Shown piece by piece: positions 8,229-17,091 of a stretch of DNA of 64,000 nt. Position numbers and translations under genes: made by a program. This DNA comes from Bacillota bacterium (GTDB lineage Bacteria > Bacillota > Clostridia > Acetivibrionales > DTU013). Where the stretch lies: the NCBI GenBank assembly GCA_023433505.1, contig JAEZCO010000106.1:35228-99227 (forward strand), read 5' to 3'. Below the pieces are notes generated by a model. That model ran no database searches. It saw nothing but the letters and a program-made list of their open reading frames with translations, and was not told the origin of the DNA. How positions within the stretch are numbered: the stretch's first letter is position 1; every line of letters begins with the position of its first letter.

Positions 8229-9350
8229 TCAGACCACGGCATTCTTGCCTATGACAATGGGCCAGCTGGGCTCCCCTTTCAAATGCCTGCCTTTTGACAT
8301 GACAACATTCTTATCAAGGATGGCATAATCCAGTTGTGAATTCTCACCGATCTGGGACCCCTGCATTACAATGCTGTTTCTGACAACAGCGCCCCTGGCC
8401 ACGGTCACACCCCTGAAAAGCACGCTGTTCTCAACGGTCCCCTCGATAATGCACCCGTCGGCAATGATGGAATTTACTGCTTCGGCTTCTTCGTTGTATT
8501 TCGTCGGAGCCTCATCCTTCACCTTTGTATAGATCTTGCCGTTTTCCAGAAACAGCTCTCTTCTGATTTCCGGGTCAAGGAGCTCCATATTGCTTCTGTA
8601 ATACATCTGTATGGTTGAGAAGCTCCTCCAGTAACCATTGAATTTGTAGCCGTATATGCCAAGCTTGTCAAGCTTCTTTATCAGAATATCCTTCACGAAA
8701 TCATAATTTCCATGGGCAACACACTCCTCCAGCAAGGAGATGAGGAGTTCCCTCCGGATAATGTAAATCCCCATGGAGCCCAAAACAGTTTCAGGGTTTT
8801 GAGGCTTCTCCTGAAGGTCAACGATGCGGTTATCCTCCGAGACCTTGACGACACCCAGCTGGGATAACTCTTCCCGGGGCAGGTCGCTCATATCCCTGTA
8901 TGCCAGCGTAATTTCCGCATTGCTTTGCGTATGGAAATCAAGCATGTCGTCAAAAAGCATTTTATATATTCCGTTTCCCTGGGCGATAACCACATTGTCC
9001 TCATTACTCCGCTTTAGAAACGAAAGATTATTGTACATGGCGTCGGCGCTGCCCTTGTACCAGCCCGAATCGTCTCCTGCAAGTGACGGCGGAAAGATGA
9101 AAAGTCCGTCATACCGCCTGTCCAGATCCCATTCCTTTCCCGAGCCAAGGTGGTCCATCAGGGAGCGGAAGCTGTACTGCGTCATTACTCCGACATTGGT
9201 AATTCCGGAATTCACCATGTTTGAAAGCACAAAATCGATTGCCCTGTATTTCCCTCCTACAGGAATCGCCGAACTGGACCTTATGGTAGAAAGGTCCTTC
9301 AGCTTATGCTTTTTCCAGCCTGTCAGTATCAGGCCCATTGTATTTGTCAT
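8229..9350 (-). CDS. glgD: Glucose-1-phosphate adenylyltransferase, GlgD (regulatory) subunit
   Basis: 373 residues, nucleotidyltransferase fold followed by a left-handed beta-helix C-terminus (hexapeptide repeats such as NSVLFRGVTVARGAVVRNS). The nucleotide-binding glycine loop of catalytic GlgC (GGxGxRL) is replaced by TGWKKHKLKDL, while GGKYRAIDFVLSNMVNSGI is kept. That fits GlgD, the non-catalytic partner in Gram-positive bacteria. The start at 9350 overlaps the glgC stop as ATGA, nine bases after GGGGAG; an in-frame ATG two codons earlier (9356) is closer to it. It acts with GlgC in making ADP-glucose for glycogen. Confidence 0.92.
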   Translation of the reverse strand: MTNTMGLILTGWKKHKLKDLSTIRSSSAIPVGGKYRAIDFVLSNMVNSGITNVGVMTQYSFRSLMDHLGSGKEWDLDRRYDGLFIFPPSLAGDDSGWYKGSADAMYNNLSFLKRSNEDNVVIAQGNGIYKMLFDDMLDFHTQSNAEITLAYRDMSDLPREELSQLGVVKVSEDNRIVDLQEKPQNPETVLGSMGIYIIRRELLISLLEECVAHGNYDFVKDILIKKLDKLGIYGYKFNGYWRSFSTIQMYYRSNMELLDPEIRRELFLENGKIYTKVKDEAPTKYNEEAEAVNSIIADGCIIEGTVENSVLFRGVTVARGAVVRNSIVMQGSQIGENSQLDYAILDKNVVMSKGRHLKGEPSWPIVIGKNAVV

Positions 9351-10627
9351 TCGCATTCACTCCCCTTGAAAACATTTTCTCCGGAAGGTATCTTCAGACT
9401 GCAGAAGTCCTCCTGTTGAGCATTGATATCGATCATTACGTTCCTCCCGATTTCCGTCCCTGCGGGCACTACGGCTCTTTCCCCGATGACAGTGATGCCG
9501 GAGTTATATATATTGGGCCTGAAGACATTGGTAATGTCCTCGCCTCTGCCGATTACCGCATTTGCACCGATTTCGGTATTTTCGCCTATGATGCATTGCG
9601 ACAGGATGCTGCCTGCGCCGACCCTGGTGTTTGACATGACGATGGAATCCTCCACCTGGGCGCCTTCATCGATGGTCACACCCGGAAACAACACCGAATT
9701 GCGGACTTTTCCGTAGATCATGCACCCTTCGGCTACAATGGACGTTTTGACACTGCCGCCGTAACCGATATAATGGGCGGGTTTTACAGGATTGGGCGTA
9801 TAGATTTTCCATGAGGGATCGTATAAATTGAATTCCGGAACCCTTTTGATCAAATCCATATTGGATTCCCAAAACGCCTGGATAGTACCCACATCCTTCC
9901 AGTAGCCTTTGAAATTGTAAGCATACATATTGCGGCCTTCAAACAGCATCATGGGAATGATGTTCTTACCGAAGTCATGATCCGAGCCCTTCAGTGCGTC
10001 ATCCCTGAGAAGATATTCCCTGAGAACCTTCCATGTAAATATGTACACACCCATGGAAGCCAGAGTGCTTTTGGGCTTGGCAGGCTTCTCTTCGAATTCG
10101 TAGATCTTGCCGTTTTCATGAGTGTTCATTATCCCATATCTGGAGGCCTCCTCCACAGGTACGTCAATCACCGAAATCGTTGCGTCGGCATTGGTCCTTT
10201 TATGGGAATCAAGCATGGTGGAATAGTTCATTTTGTAGATATGGTCTCCGGATAAGATGATAACGTATTGAGGGGCCAGCTTATCCACATAATCAATGTT
10301 CTGAAATACTGCGTTGGCCGTACCCTTGTACCAGTCACCGCTTTCCTCCTTCAAATACGGAGAGAGTGTGGTTACACCGCCATTCATCCGGTCCATGTCC
10401 CAGGGCTTTCCGATGCCTATATGGGAATTGAGCTTTAGGGGCTGATACTGGGTCAGCACTCCAACGGTGTCAATCCGGGAATTTATACAATTGCTCAATG
10501 AAAAATCAATGATCCGGTATTTGCCTCCATAAAGCACCGCGGGCTTGGCGATCTTTTTCGTCAATACCCCCAGCCTGCTTCCCTGTCCCCCTGCCAGCAG
10601 AAGGGCGATTATTTCCTTTTTTATCAT
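9347..10627 (-). CDS. glgC: Glucose-1-phosphate adenylyltransferase, catalytic subunit
   Basis: 426 residues. It converts glucose 1-phosphate and ATP to ADP-glucose, the first committed step of glycogen synthesis. The glycine-rich nucleotide loop LLLAGGQGSRLG, GGKYRIIDFSLSNC, and the sugar-phosphate segment EFEEKPAKPKS are intact, and a C-terminal left-handed beta-helix follows. The ATG at 10627 is chosen because it lies five bases behind GGGGGTGG and because catalytic GlgC proteins begin with a few residues before LLAGG. glgC and glgD form a translationally coupled pair. Other glycogen genes are not in the window. Confidence 0.95.
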   Translation of the reverse strand: MIKKEIIALLLAGGQGSRLGVLTKKIAKPAVLYGGKYRIIDFSLSNCINSRIDTVGVLTQYQPLKLNSHIGIGKPWDMDRMNGGVTTLSPYLKEESGDWYKGTANAVFQNIDYVDKLAPQYVIILSGDHIYKMNYSTMLDSHKRTNADATISVIDVPVEEASRYGIMNTHENGKIYEFEEKPAKPKSTLASMGVYIFTWKVLREYLLRDDALKGSDHDFGKNIIPMMLFEGRNMYAYNFKGYWKDVGTIQAFWESNMDLIKRVPEFNLYDPSWKIYTPNPVKPAHYIGYGGSVKTSIVAEGCMIYGKVRNSVLFPGVTIDEGAQVEDSIVMSNTRVGAGSILSQCIIGENTEIGANAVIGRGEDITNVFRPNIYNSGITVIGERAVVPAGTEIGRNVMIDINAQQEDFCSLKIPSGENVFKGSECE

Positions 10628-10767
10628 TTGTCCACCCCCAATGGTTCTTTCTATACTCCATAGTATCAGACACAAGTATTATTCTATGAAACAATGACTC
10701 CGCTTATAACGATCCGATTTAAGATTAATTTTTTTGTTTGACGCCTCATTATTACCACAAATTATTT

Positions 10768-10797
10768 AACAACAAACAAAGCCTGAGATCCCAGGCT
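10768..10797 (-). terminator. Intrinsic terminator of the 4Fe-4S protein gene
   Basis: On the reverse strand AGCCTG-GGATCT-CAGGCT is followed by TTGTTTGTTGTT. It begins at the stop codon of the gene ending at 10800 and separates it from glgC. Confidence 0.75.
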
Positions 10798-10799
10798 GT

Positions 10800-11477
10800 T
10801 CATTGATTTCCCCAGGGACAAACCCGCACGCATATCCCGCATACCGCCCCTCTTCCTATATGTTTGAATTTGGATGTCATATAGTCGCTGCAAGCCTGTA
10901 CGTCAACAATCCTGCTCCTGTCGCAGCCCGCCTCCCAGCCGTTGCCTGTCAACGCCATGGCCGGACAGCTTTCAACACAGAGCCTGCAAGTACCGCAGCT
11001 CTGCCTGGCAGCTTCATTGGCGGAAGTCAAAGGCATGTCTGTGAGAATTGTTCCTAGCCTTAGTCTCGGGCCCCAGGCCCTGCTTATAAAAAGGCCGCTT
11101 TTTCCTATCCAGCCAAGGCCCGCCGTCACTGCCGCGGTTTTGTGCTGAAATAATCCAAAGTGGCCCTCCCCGGCATCATTGACCGTCTGGGACGCAGGGA
11201 TTGCCAGGGCTTTAAAGCCCCACTCCTGGATTTGCAGCGTCCCGCGGAGAGTAATCTGGTCGATAAGGGTATTCACCGTCCTGTAATGATGGAAATAGGT
11301 AAAAGTAGGTTTGTCAATAATTTCGTCAATGATGGCATCGGAGAGTCTGACGCCGACGGATACCGCATTCGGGTATTTTTTCAGGGCGGCAGAGAGCTTG
11401 TCTTGGACATTGGAAAATCCAACAAGCGAAGCGCCCCATTCCTTTAACTTCTCCCCCAGCATTGACTTTTGTTCCAA
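10800..11477 (-). CDS. 4Fe-4S double-cluster protein, related to epoxyqueuosine reductase QueG
   Basis: 225 residues. The C-terminal half carries two 4Fe-4S cysteine sets, CGTCRLCVESCP and CGICVRVCP, with extra cysteines in WEAGC and QACSDY. The region AAVTAGLGWIGKSGLFI matches the QueG family. It is shorter than true QueG (about 380 residues) and lacks the C-terminal HEAT part, so it belongs to the short QueG-like oxidoreductases of clostridia, whose substrate is not established. The start is TTG at 11477, five bases after GAGGTG; no better start is near. A terminator follows at once, so it is transcribed alone. Confidence 0.8.
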   Translation of the reverse strand: MEQKSMLGEKLKEWGASLVGFSNVQDKLSAALKKYPNAVSVGVRLSDAIIDEIIDKPTFTYFHHYRTVNTLIDQITLRGTLQIQEWGFKALAIPASQTVNDAGEGHFGLFQHKTAAVTAGLGWIGKSGLFISRAWGPRLRLGTILTDMPLTSANEAARQSCGTCRLCVESCPAMALTGNGWEAGCDRSRIVDVQACSDYMTSKFKHIGRGAVCGICVRVCPWGNQ

Positions 11478-11669
11478 AATACCACCTCACTAACGATTCC
11501 CAGCATATTACCATTCCGATTATAGCATATCGGAATAATTTATGCGAGGGGGTAAGAAATATCCCTGCTGTTAAAATATTTATTGAATTTTTTCATATAC
11601 TAAGCCAAGGTTGTTTTAAACTGCCCATACAATACAGACTAGTGATTCGGTTTTCAGGAGGACGTACCC

Positions 11670-12746
11670 ATGAAGGTGGCAATTATCGGAGCAGGGTTGG
11701 CAGGTCTGGCATGCGCTCACGAACTGGAGAGAAATGGAGTTTTTCCTCAAATTTTTGAACGCTCCTCCCTCATTGGAGAAATCATGGAGCTTCCCGCCAT
11801 ACAGATGAGAATGTTTTATACTCCGTTAATTGATCCTTTCAAGTACATGCGGAATAAATTTAATTTAAATCTCACCCCTCACTATATCTTGAATGAATTA
11901 ATAATGAAATCTCCCAACAAAATTGCCACCGTAAATGAAAACCTGGGCTGGATCTTCAGAAGAGGAAGCTTCAGCGATTCCATGACAAATCAAATCCGAA
12001 GCACGATCACTGCACCCATCAGCTTGAATACGGAAGTTAATTTTAAAGATATAAAAAATAAATTTGATTCCGTGGTTATCGCTTCCGGATCTTTAAGCGA
12101 GGCGGAAACAATGAATATATTCACAGCCACCTACTTCGCCTGTACCCGCATTGCCACTGTTTACGGAAGATTTAAGACCAATTCGATAAACATATGGCTG
12201 AATACAGAGTATGCAAAGGCTTCCTACGCCTATCTTGTACCCGATACGCAAGACCGCGCGAAGCTGGTTTTGCTTGTAAACGACATCAACCCCTACCAGT
12301 TGGACAGTTATTGGGACAATTTTTTGCTGACGGAAAAGATTTCCTACAAAATAACTAAAACAACGGATTTGGCTCATAAGATCGGAAGGGTTAATCCCGT
12401 TCAAGTCGGGAATTTGTATTTCTGCGGTTTGGCAGGCGGGTTTATGGATGATTTCATAGGCTTCGGCACCATCGGCTGCGTCATCAGCGGATTATTGGCG
12501 GCCAAAGCCATCATCAACAATCTTGATTATAACAAAGCAATGAAACCCTTTATTAGCCGGTTGAAAAAATTGCATGAATACAGGCTTGCCATGAACAGCT
12601 TTACAAATGAGGACTATGACCGCATTATGACACTGCTGGACAATCCGGCAATCCAAGCGCTCACCTATAAAAACCCTTTGTTCAGAGTGCCCCCCAGCTA
12701 CCTGCTTGCAAAAATGTATAATTTCATAAAAGCACAAACCCATTGA
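11670..12746 (+). CDS. FAD-dependent oxidoreductase-like protein
   Basis: 358 residues. It begins with a Rossmann dinucleotide motif (VAIIGAGLAGLACAHEL, residues 3-19, with the acidic end FER), and a second flavin-contact region is seen at VNPVQVGNLYFCGLAGG and GFGTIGCVISGLLAAKAI. The organisation resembles geranylgeranyl-reductase or amine-oxidase-type flavoproteins. Two cysteines in the middle (YFACTR) and the missing substrate motifs leave the reaction unknown. AGGAGG lies eight bases before the ATG. A small lipoprotein gene follows after 65 bases and may be cotranscribed. Confidence 0.75.
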   Translation: MKVAIIGAGLAGLACAHELERNGVFPQIFERSSLIGEIMELPAIQMRMFYTPLIDPFKYMRNKFNLNLTPHYILNELIMKSPNKIATVNENLGWIFRRGSFSDSMTNQIRSTITAPISLNTEVNFKDIKNKFDSVVIASGSLSEAETMNIFTATYFACTRIATVYGRFKTNSINIWLNTEYAKASYAYLVPDTQDRAKLVLLVNDINPYQLDSYWDNFLLTEKISYKITKTTDLAHKIGRVNPVQVGNLYFCGLAGGFMDDFIGFGTIGCVISGLLAAKAIINNLDYNKAMKPFISRLKKLHEYRLAMNSFTNEDYDRIMTLLDNPAIQALTYKNPLFRVPPSYLLAKMYNFIKAQTH

Positions 12747-12811
12747 GGTCCCGTGGCTTACTGGAACTTTTCTCAGGTTTATCCAGTCTGAAGGCTTTGG
12801 AGGTGACTGAA

Positions 12812-13063
12812 ATGAAATCTTTGAAAATTCTGTTATGCATTGTTTTCACTCTCGTCCTTGGCACCTGTTCTTCCACCATCAGTATCGGCGAATCACAGGA
12901 TTTTTCAGGCAAGCCTGCGGAAGTAGCCGTAACAAGCGATGACGCAATGCTTCTGAATCCGGAATACACCTATGACTCCAAAATGCTGATTCCGGGAAAT
13001 ACACAAATTGATCCTAAAATGCTTGCGCCCATGATTCAGGACGAATCGGACCAAGACAAATGA
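12812..13063 (+). CDS. Small lipoprotein, 83 aa
   Basis: The ATG at 12812 follows GGAGGTG by six bases. The N-terminus MKSLKILLCIVFTLVLGTC is a lipoprotein signal peptide with lipobox LGTC (Cys19). The mature part, about 65 residues, is acidic and without recognisable domain; it repeats KML(I/A)P at two places. Function unknown. It lies between the flavoprotein and DUF4364 genes on the same strand. Confidence 0.65.
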   Translation: MKSLKILLCIVFTLVLGTCSSTISIGESQDFSGKPAEVAVTSDDAMLLNPEYTYDSKMLIPGNTQIDPKMLAPMIQDESDQDK

Positions 13064-13164
13064 GAGCGGCTTCCTTCCTCTGCTGGCAAAAATTATGGCG
13101 GTATGCTATAATAGGAAAAGCCTGAAAAGCTTCAATACATGCCACGGAGGAAAGGAAGGCCCGA

Positions 13165-13704
13165 ATGAACTCGCTGGGAAGTAACAAGGAAGTTGTGGAA
13201 AACAAGCTCATTTTGCTTTATCTGATCGAGAAAATAAATGTTCCGGTAAGCAATCTCCAAATTACAAAGCTCATACTGGAAAACAAATTCATGAATTATT
13301 TTCTGCTGCAGCAGTTTTTAAACGAGCTGGTGGAAGGTAACTTCCTGGGAACGGAAGCTTCCGGCGAAAAAGCGCTGTACAAGATTACCGAGGCCGGAAA
13401 GCAAAGCCTCGGATACTTTTCCGGTCTGATCCCCTCCGGTATCAAAGGCAGAATTGACAATTCCATTACGGCGATTAAAAAAAATATCCGGAACGAGACG
13501 CTAATCACTGCGGATTTCATGCCCGAAAGCGAGAATGAGTTTATCGCCAGCTGCAAAGTCGGTGAAGATAATTTTACATTGATGGAGATCAGTGTGACGG
13601 TAGGGACTAGAAATGACGCCCGTACCATATGCAACAACTGGAAAAACCATACCCAGGACATCTACGCTGAAATCATCAACATCCTTACCAGGCAAAGGGA
13701 GTAA
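13165..13704 (+). CDS. DUF4364 family protein
   Basis: 179 residues matching the DUF4364 pattern: an N-terminal winged-helix part (NKLILLYLIEKINVPVSNLQIT, then FMNYFLLQQFLNEL and YKITEAGKQSL) followed by an alpha/beta domain. The winged helix resembles PadR/MarR-like DNA-binding modules, so a regulatory role is plausible; nothing more is established. GGAAGG precedes the ATG. It converges with the SLH/GH18 gene downstream with only 32 bases between the two stops. Confidence 0.85.
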   Translation: MNSLGSNKEVVENKLILLYLIEKINVPVSNLQITKLILENKFMNYFLLQQFLNELVEGNFLGTEASGEKALYKITEAGKQSLGYFSGLIPSGIKGRIDNSITAIKKNIRNETLITADFMPESENEFIASCKVGEDNFTLMEISVTVGTRNDARTICNNWKNHTQDIYAEIINILTRQRE

Positions 13705-13736
13705 TTCTCTTTTCACATATTTTCAAATAAGTTATC

Positions 13737-15386
13737 CTATGGAAGACTGGCGACCACAGCTCCATCCTCAAGGTAGGATGAAGCCCTGTCCATTATCGCT
13801 GCCATCTGGGCGCGGGTTATTTTATCCGCCGGATGGAACAAGCCGTCGGGGTAACCCTGGAGCAGTCCGTATCCCGTCATTTTCTTTATTGCGCTGTAGG
13901 ACCATGGATTGCCGGTGGCTGTGACGTCGCTGAATTTTACCGTACCGTTCGGGCTTCCCTGGAGCTGCAACGGCAGTCTTGCAAGCATTGCGGCAATCTG
14001 CTCCCTTGTGACCGGCAGATCGGGACCGAACTTTCCGTTTCCGATGCCTTGAATAATGTTGTACTGCTTTGCAATTTGTATTTCATTTTTCGCCCAATGA
14101 CCCGCTATGTCGCTGAAGCCCGCATTTCCTGCAACCGCGATGCCATCCAGGCCGAGGGCTCTTACGAGTATTGTGGCTGCCTGGGCTCTGGTCAGCCGCG
14201 CTTCCGGCAGGAACAACGATTCTGAAACTCCCGTCATCCATTCCTGCATGGCGACATTTATAATTGAGTCTACCGCCCAATGCCCCTGGGCATCCTTGAA
14301 ATAGCAGCCGTTGAGCCAAAGCTTGTAGTAGTCCCAGGTTTCCGCGGATTCCTGGCCAAGGCTCCAACTGCCTGATCCCTTAAGATTATATTTTTGCACC
14401 AGCGTGAGCTTGTATTTTATGGATTCCTCGTTTTCATACCAGAGGGTATATTTCCCTGCGGACAAAACGGAGCCGTTAATATTGGGCTTACCATCTCCTG
14501 CTTTGATTGTTATTACGGCCTTGGGAGATTGATATGCCTTATCGTATGTAACCACTCCCCTGTATTTTTTAACCATTTCTTCTACCTGACTTGCGCTGAT
14601 CCCATACCCTCCGTACGTTGAACCCTGTTTCCAGTATCTCCCGTAAAATGCCAGCCCTAAAACCAATTTATTGGCGGGCACCTCCTTAAGGGCATTGATT
14701 ATTGAGTCTTCCACAAACTGCGCTGAAGCGACCGGCCCCTCGGGACCTCCCTGGTAGCTCTGGTCATAGGTCATCAGCATCAGGTAGTCGCAATATTTTG
14801 CCATTTCGCCGTAATCATAGGATTTTTGCCACCCCTGGGCAACGGCAAAGGGCTTTGGCGCAACAGCGGCGGAAAGACTTTTTCCGGCGGGAAGCTTGCT
14901 CCTCAGGATCCGGACAAAATCGGAATAACTGTCACGCTGGTATTCCGTGAGATTTTCCAGGTCCACATTGACTCCGTCAAGATTATATTTCGCGATGGCG
15001 TCGGCGATTTGCTGTGCCAGCGCCTCCCTGTTGTTAAGCGCATTTATGCCTGTTTGCCTGTCCCAGTGATTGCTGAGGAAAGGAGTCACCTTTATTCCTT
15101 GTTTATGCATTTTACTTATAAACGTTGTATCAAGCGCTTGTGTAACTTTGAGGCTGCCATCCTGATTCAGGTCGAAATAGCTTGGAGAGATGTCGTTCAA
15201 TGATCCTCCGGTACTGTCTACCATACCGGTATACGAGCTTGTGTTGCCAAAATATACATAACTCATGCTGAATTTGCTGTCTGATACGGCTGCGGCCTCC
15301 TGAGCGGTGAAAATTGACGAACCCAGCAGGACGGCACAGATGACAGATATTATCCTTAACAGATGTTTGCTTTTCACAAAATACAC
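13737..15386 (-). CDS. S-layer-anchored glycoside hydrolase family 18 protein
   Basis: 549 residues. Signal peptide about 1-33 (cleavage near AAA-VSD). A GH18 barrel follows (about 38-358) with the catalytic motif DGVNVDLE (137-144, acid Glu144) and the strand MTYDQSY. The C-terminus has three SLH repeats starting near 363, 424 and 484 (for example FSDIAGHWAKNEI and FHPADKITRAQMAAI), which bind secondary cell-wall polymer. It is probably a cell-surface chitinase- or N-acetylglucosaminidase-type enzyme of the YaaH/spore-cortex group. It is monocistronic and converges with the DUF4364 gene. Confidence 0.9.
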   Translation of the reverse strand: MYFVKSKHLLRIISVICAVLLGSSIFTAQEAAAVSDSKFSMSYVYFGNTSSYTGMVDSTGGSLNDISPSYFDLNQDGSLKVTQALDTTFISKMHKQGIKVTPFLSNHWDRQTGINALNNREALAQQIADAIAKYNLDGVNVDLENLTEYQRDSYSDFVRILRSKLPAGKSLSAAVAPKPFAVAQGWQKSYDYGEMAKYCDYLMLMTYDQSYQGGPEGPVASAQFVEDSIINALKEVPANKLVLGLAFYGRYWKQGSTYGGYGISASQVEEMVKKYRGVVTYDKAYQSPKAVITIKAGDGKPNINGSVLSAGKYTLWYENEESIKYKLTLVQKYNLKGSGSWSLGQESAETWDYYKLWLNGCYFKDAQGHWAVDSIINVAMQEWMTGVSESLFLPEARLTRAQAATILVRALGLDGIAVAGNAGFSDIAGHWAKNEIQIAKQYNIIQGIGNGKFGPDLPVTREQIAAMLARLPLQLQGSPNGTVKFSDVTATGNPWSYSAIKKMTGYGLLQGYPDGLFHPADKITRAQMAAIMDRASSYLEDGAVVASLP

Positions 15387-15577
15387 CCCATACCCCTCGT
15401 TTAGTCATGGTAGGGGACATACCTCTCCCGGCGGAGGGCTGCCCCTTTCAGAGTTGTTTAAGATACTCACTACTACCTTACAATACGGGATGCATTTATT
15501 CAACGAGTAAATTATGTAAACTAATTCGCTGCGCTGTATGAGCGTCATTACTTACCGGCACTTCCCTGAATATCTCC

Positions 15578-15614
15578 ACAAAAAAAAGTCCCGCAAATAA
15601 ACATCGCGGGACTT
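15578..15614 (-). terminator. Intrinsic terminator of the lipoprotein gene at 15634
   Basis: Reverse strand: AAGTCCCGC/GCGGGACTT stem (15586-15594 with 15606-15614) followed by a run of eight T. It lies about 20 bases after the stop codon at 15634. The rest of the gap 15387-15577 shows no gene. Confidence 0.9.
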
Positions 15615-15633
15615 TTCATCACCATTGGCCGGA

Positions 15634-16314
15634 TTAATCCATAAGCTTGTAGATTAAGATGCTTTCAACCTTTTTATCTTTTATGTGAAAGCTCATTACA
15701 TCCACATAATCTACCGGTTCATACCGGAAATCATCCTCTCCGTCACCCAATTCCCCTCCTGTCAGATGTCCTTCAGGATAAGCCTCTTTAAGCTTTTCAA
15801 AACTATCTCCGACTTTAATTTTTCTCGATGTCGGATAATTGGGACTGGAAATTTGAATGTTAAAAATAAAAAACTTCTTATCTTTGGCCGCATCAATGGT
15901 TTTCACCACAAGTCCGGGAAATTTGTACTGTTTTTCCGTCATTCCGTTCAGCGGGTCCATATTCAAGCCGTCGTCCTTGGAATAAGTGTGGGATTTAATT
16001 TCATCCGCCTTGCCAAGCAGACTCTCCATCTTCTCATCGTCGACAATATCCGAAAGAGTAATTACATTCTCCCGGTAAATAAAGGCCAGGTCTTTTAAAG
16101 CGGCATTTCCGCCGGTTTCTGCCGTGGTTTCCTTAGTCGTTTCCCCGGATGCATCCGTTGTAGTGCCGGCCGTTGTGCCGGTCTGGGTTGTGAGTGAGGT
16201 TCCGCCGGTTGTGCTTTCCGTCGGTTCCGCATCACTTTTCCCGCATCCCGCCAGAAGCATTCCACCCAATACCAAAAGCAGAGTCACTATGATTATTTTT
16301 CTAAACGCTTTCAT
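15634..16314 (-). CDS. Lipoprotein with Thr/Ser-rich linker
   Basis: 226 residues. The signal peptide ends in the lipobox LLAGC (Cys24). A low-complexity linker of Thr, Ser, Gly and Glu (about 28-70) tethers a folded C-terminal domain (about 72-226). The domain contains KVGDSFEKLKEAYPEG, which resembles beta-lactamase-inhibitor-like (BLIP/SmpA type) tandem folds. Function unknown. AGGAGG precedes the ATG by seven bases. It diverges from the MacAB-like operon with 278 bases between them, in which both promoters must lie. Confidence 0.75.
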   Translation of the reverse strand: MKAFRKIIIVTLLLVLGGMLLAGCGKSDAEPTESTTGGTSLTTQTGTTAGTTTDASGETTKETTAETGGNAALKDLAFIYRENVITLSDIVDDEKMESLLGKADEIKSHTYSKDDGLNMDPLNGMTEKQYKFPGLVVKTIDAAKDKKFFIFNIQISSPNYPTSRKIKVGDSFEKLKEAYPEGHLTGGELGDGEDDFRYEPVDYVDVMSFHIKDKKVESILIYKLMD

Positions 16315-16592
16315 TGCAATTCCTCCTATAATTCCTTTTAATTATTTATTTGCGCTACTGCGCCATTTCAAACAAAAACTTCACTTAGTTAGACCTTAAA
16401 TAATTTATATAGTTCCACTCCTAGGCCTATTGGATAAATGTACCGGAAGAATTCCTCAATCCTCACTATCCCTTTGTCATATGACAGGAGTCATTTCAAA
16501 TGTTACAGGGCTTATGACACAGCGCACTTATAAATAACTTCCGTATTTTTTATTATTAAATAGTCAATGAAATTAAAGGAGCTGTGACCACT

Positions 16593-17084
16593 ATGAAAAA
16601 ACTGATTTCTTTTATTCTTGCTTTCGTTTTTCTCTTTTCCCTTACAGCCTGCAATGCAGGAGTATCGGATGCCCAAGAATGTCTCAAATCCTACACAAAT
16701 GCTTTAATCGGCGGCGATTATGCATCGGCCTATACGATGCTTTCCGCCTTCGACAAAGGCAACATCACGGAGGATCAATTTATTCAATGGCAGACCATGG
16801 CCTCAAAAATGGTAAAGGTGGAGAGCTTTGAAATTGACAGGAAGACGGACAGATTTAAAAATTATGAGTATATGGGAGCCAAATTCAAGAAGGCCTACGG
16901 TTTTAGAGTTCTGAGAGTGCAAAAGGAGCTCCTGCCTGAAGCAAAAACCAATGGCTATGATTCCGGGGAGTACAGGATCATGGTTGTTGAAGAAGACGGG
17001 GCATTCAGAGTAGCCTTGCTTATAACGCAACTGGAGGAAACGCTTCAGAGCTATAAGCGGCAGTTGGAAGAAAAGGCGAAGTGA
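16593..17084 (+). CDS. Lipoprotein, first gene of a MacAB-like operon
   Basis: 163 residues from the ATG at 16593, eleven bases after AAAGGAG (a GTG three codons earlier would overlap the site). Lipobox LTAC (Cys18). The mature part resembles NTF2-like or DUF4878-type domains (AQECLKSYTNALIGGDYASAYTML), which often act as binding or assembly partners at the cell surface. The stop is seven bases before the permease gene, so it is part of the export operon and may be the ligand or accessory protein of the transporter. Confidence 0.75.
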   Translation: MKKLISFILAFVFLFSLTACNAGVSDAQECLKSYTNALIGGDYASAYTMLSAFDKGNITEDQFIQWQTMASKMVKVESFEIDRKTDRFKNYEYMGAKFKKAYGFRVLRVQKELLPEAKTNGYDSGEYRIMVVEEDGAFRVALLITQLEETLQSYKRQLEEKAK

Positions 17085-17091
17085 CGCGGCC

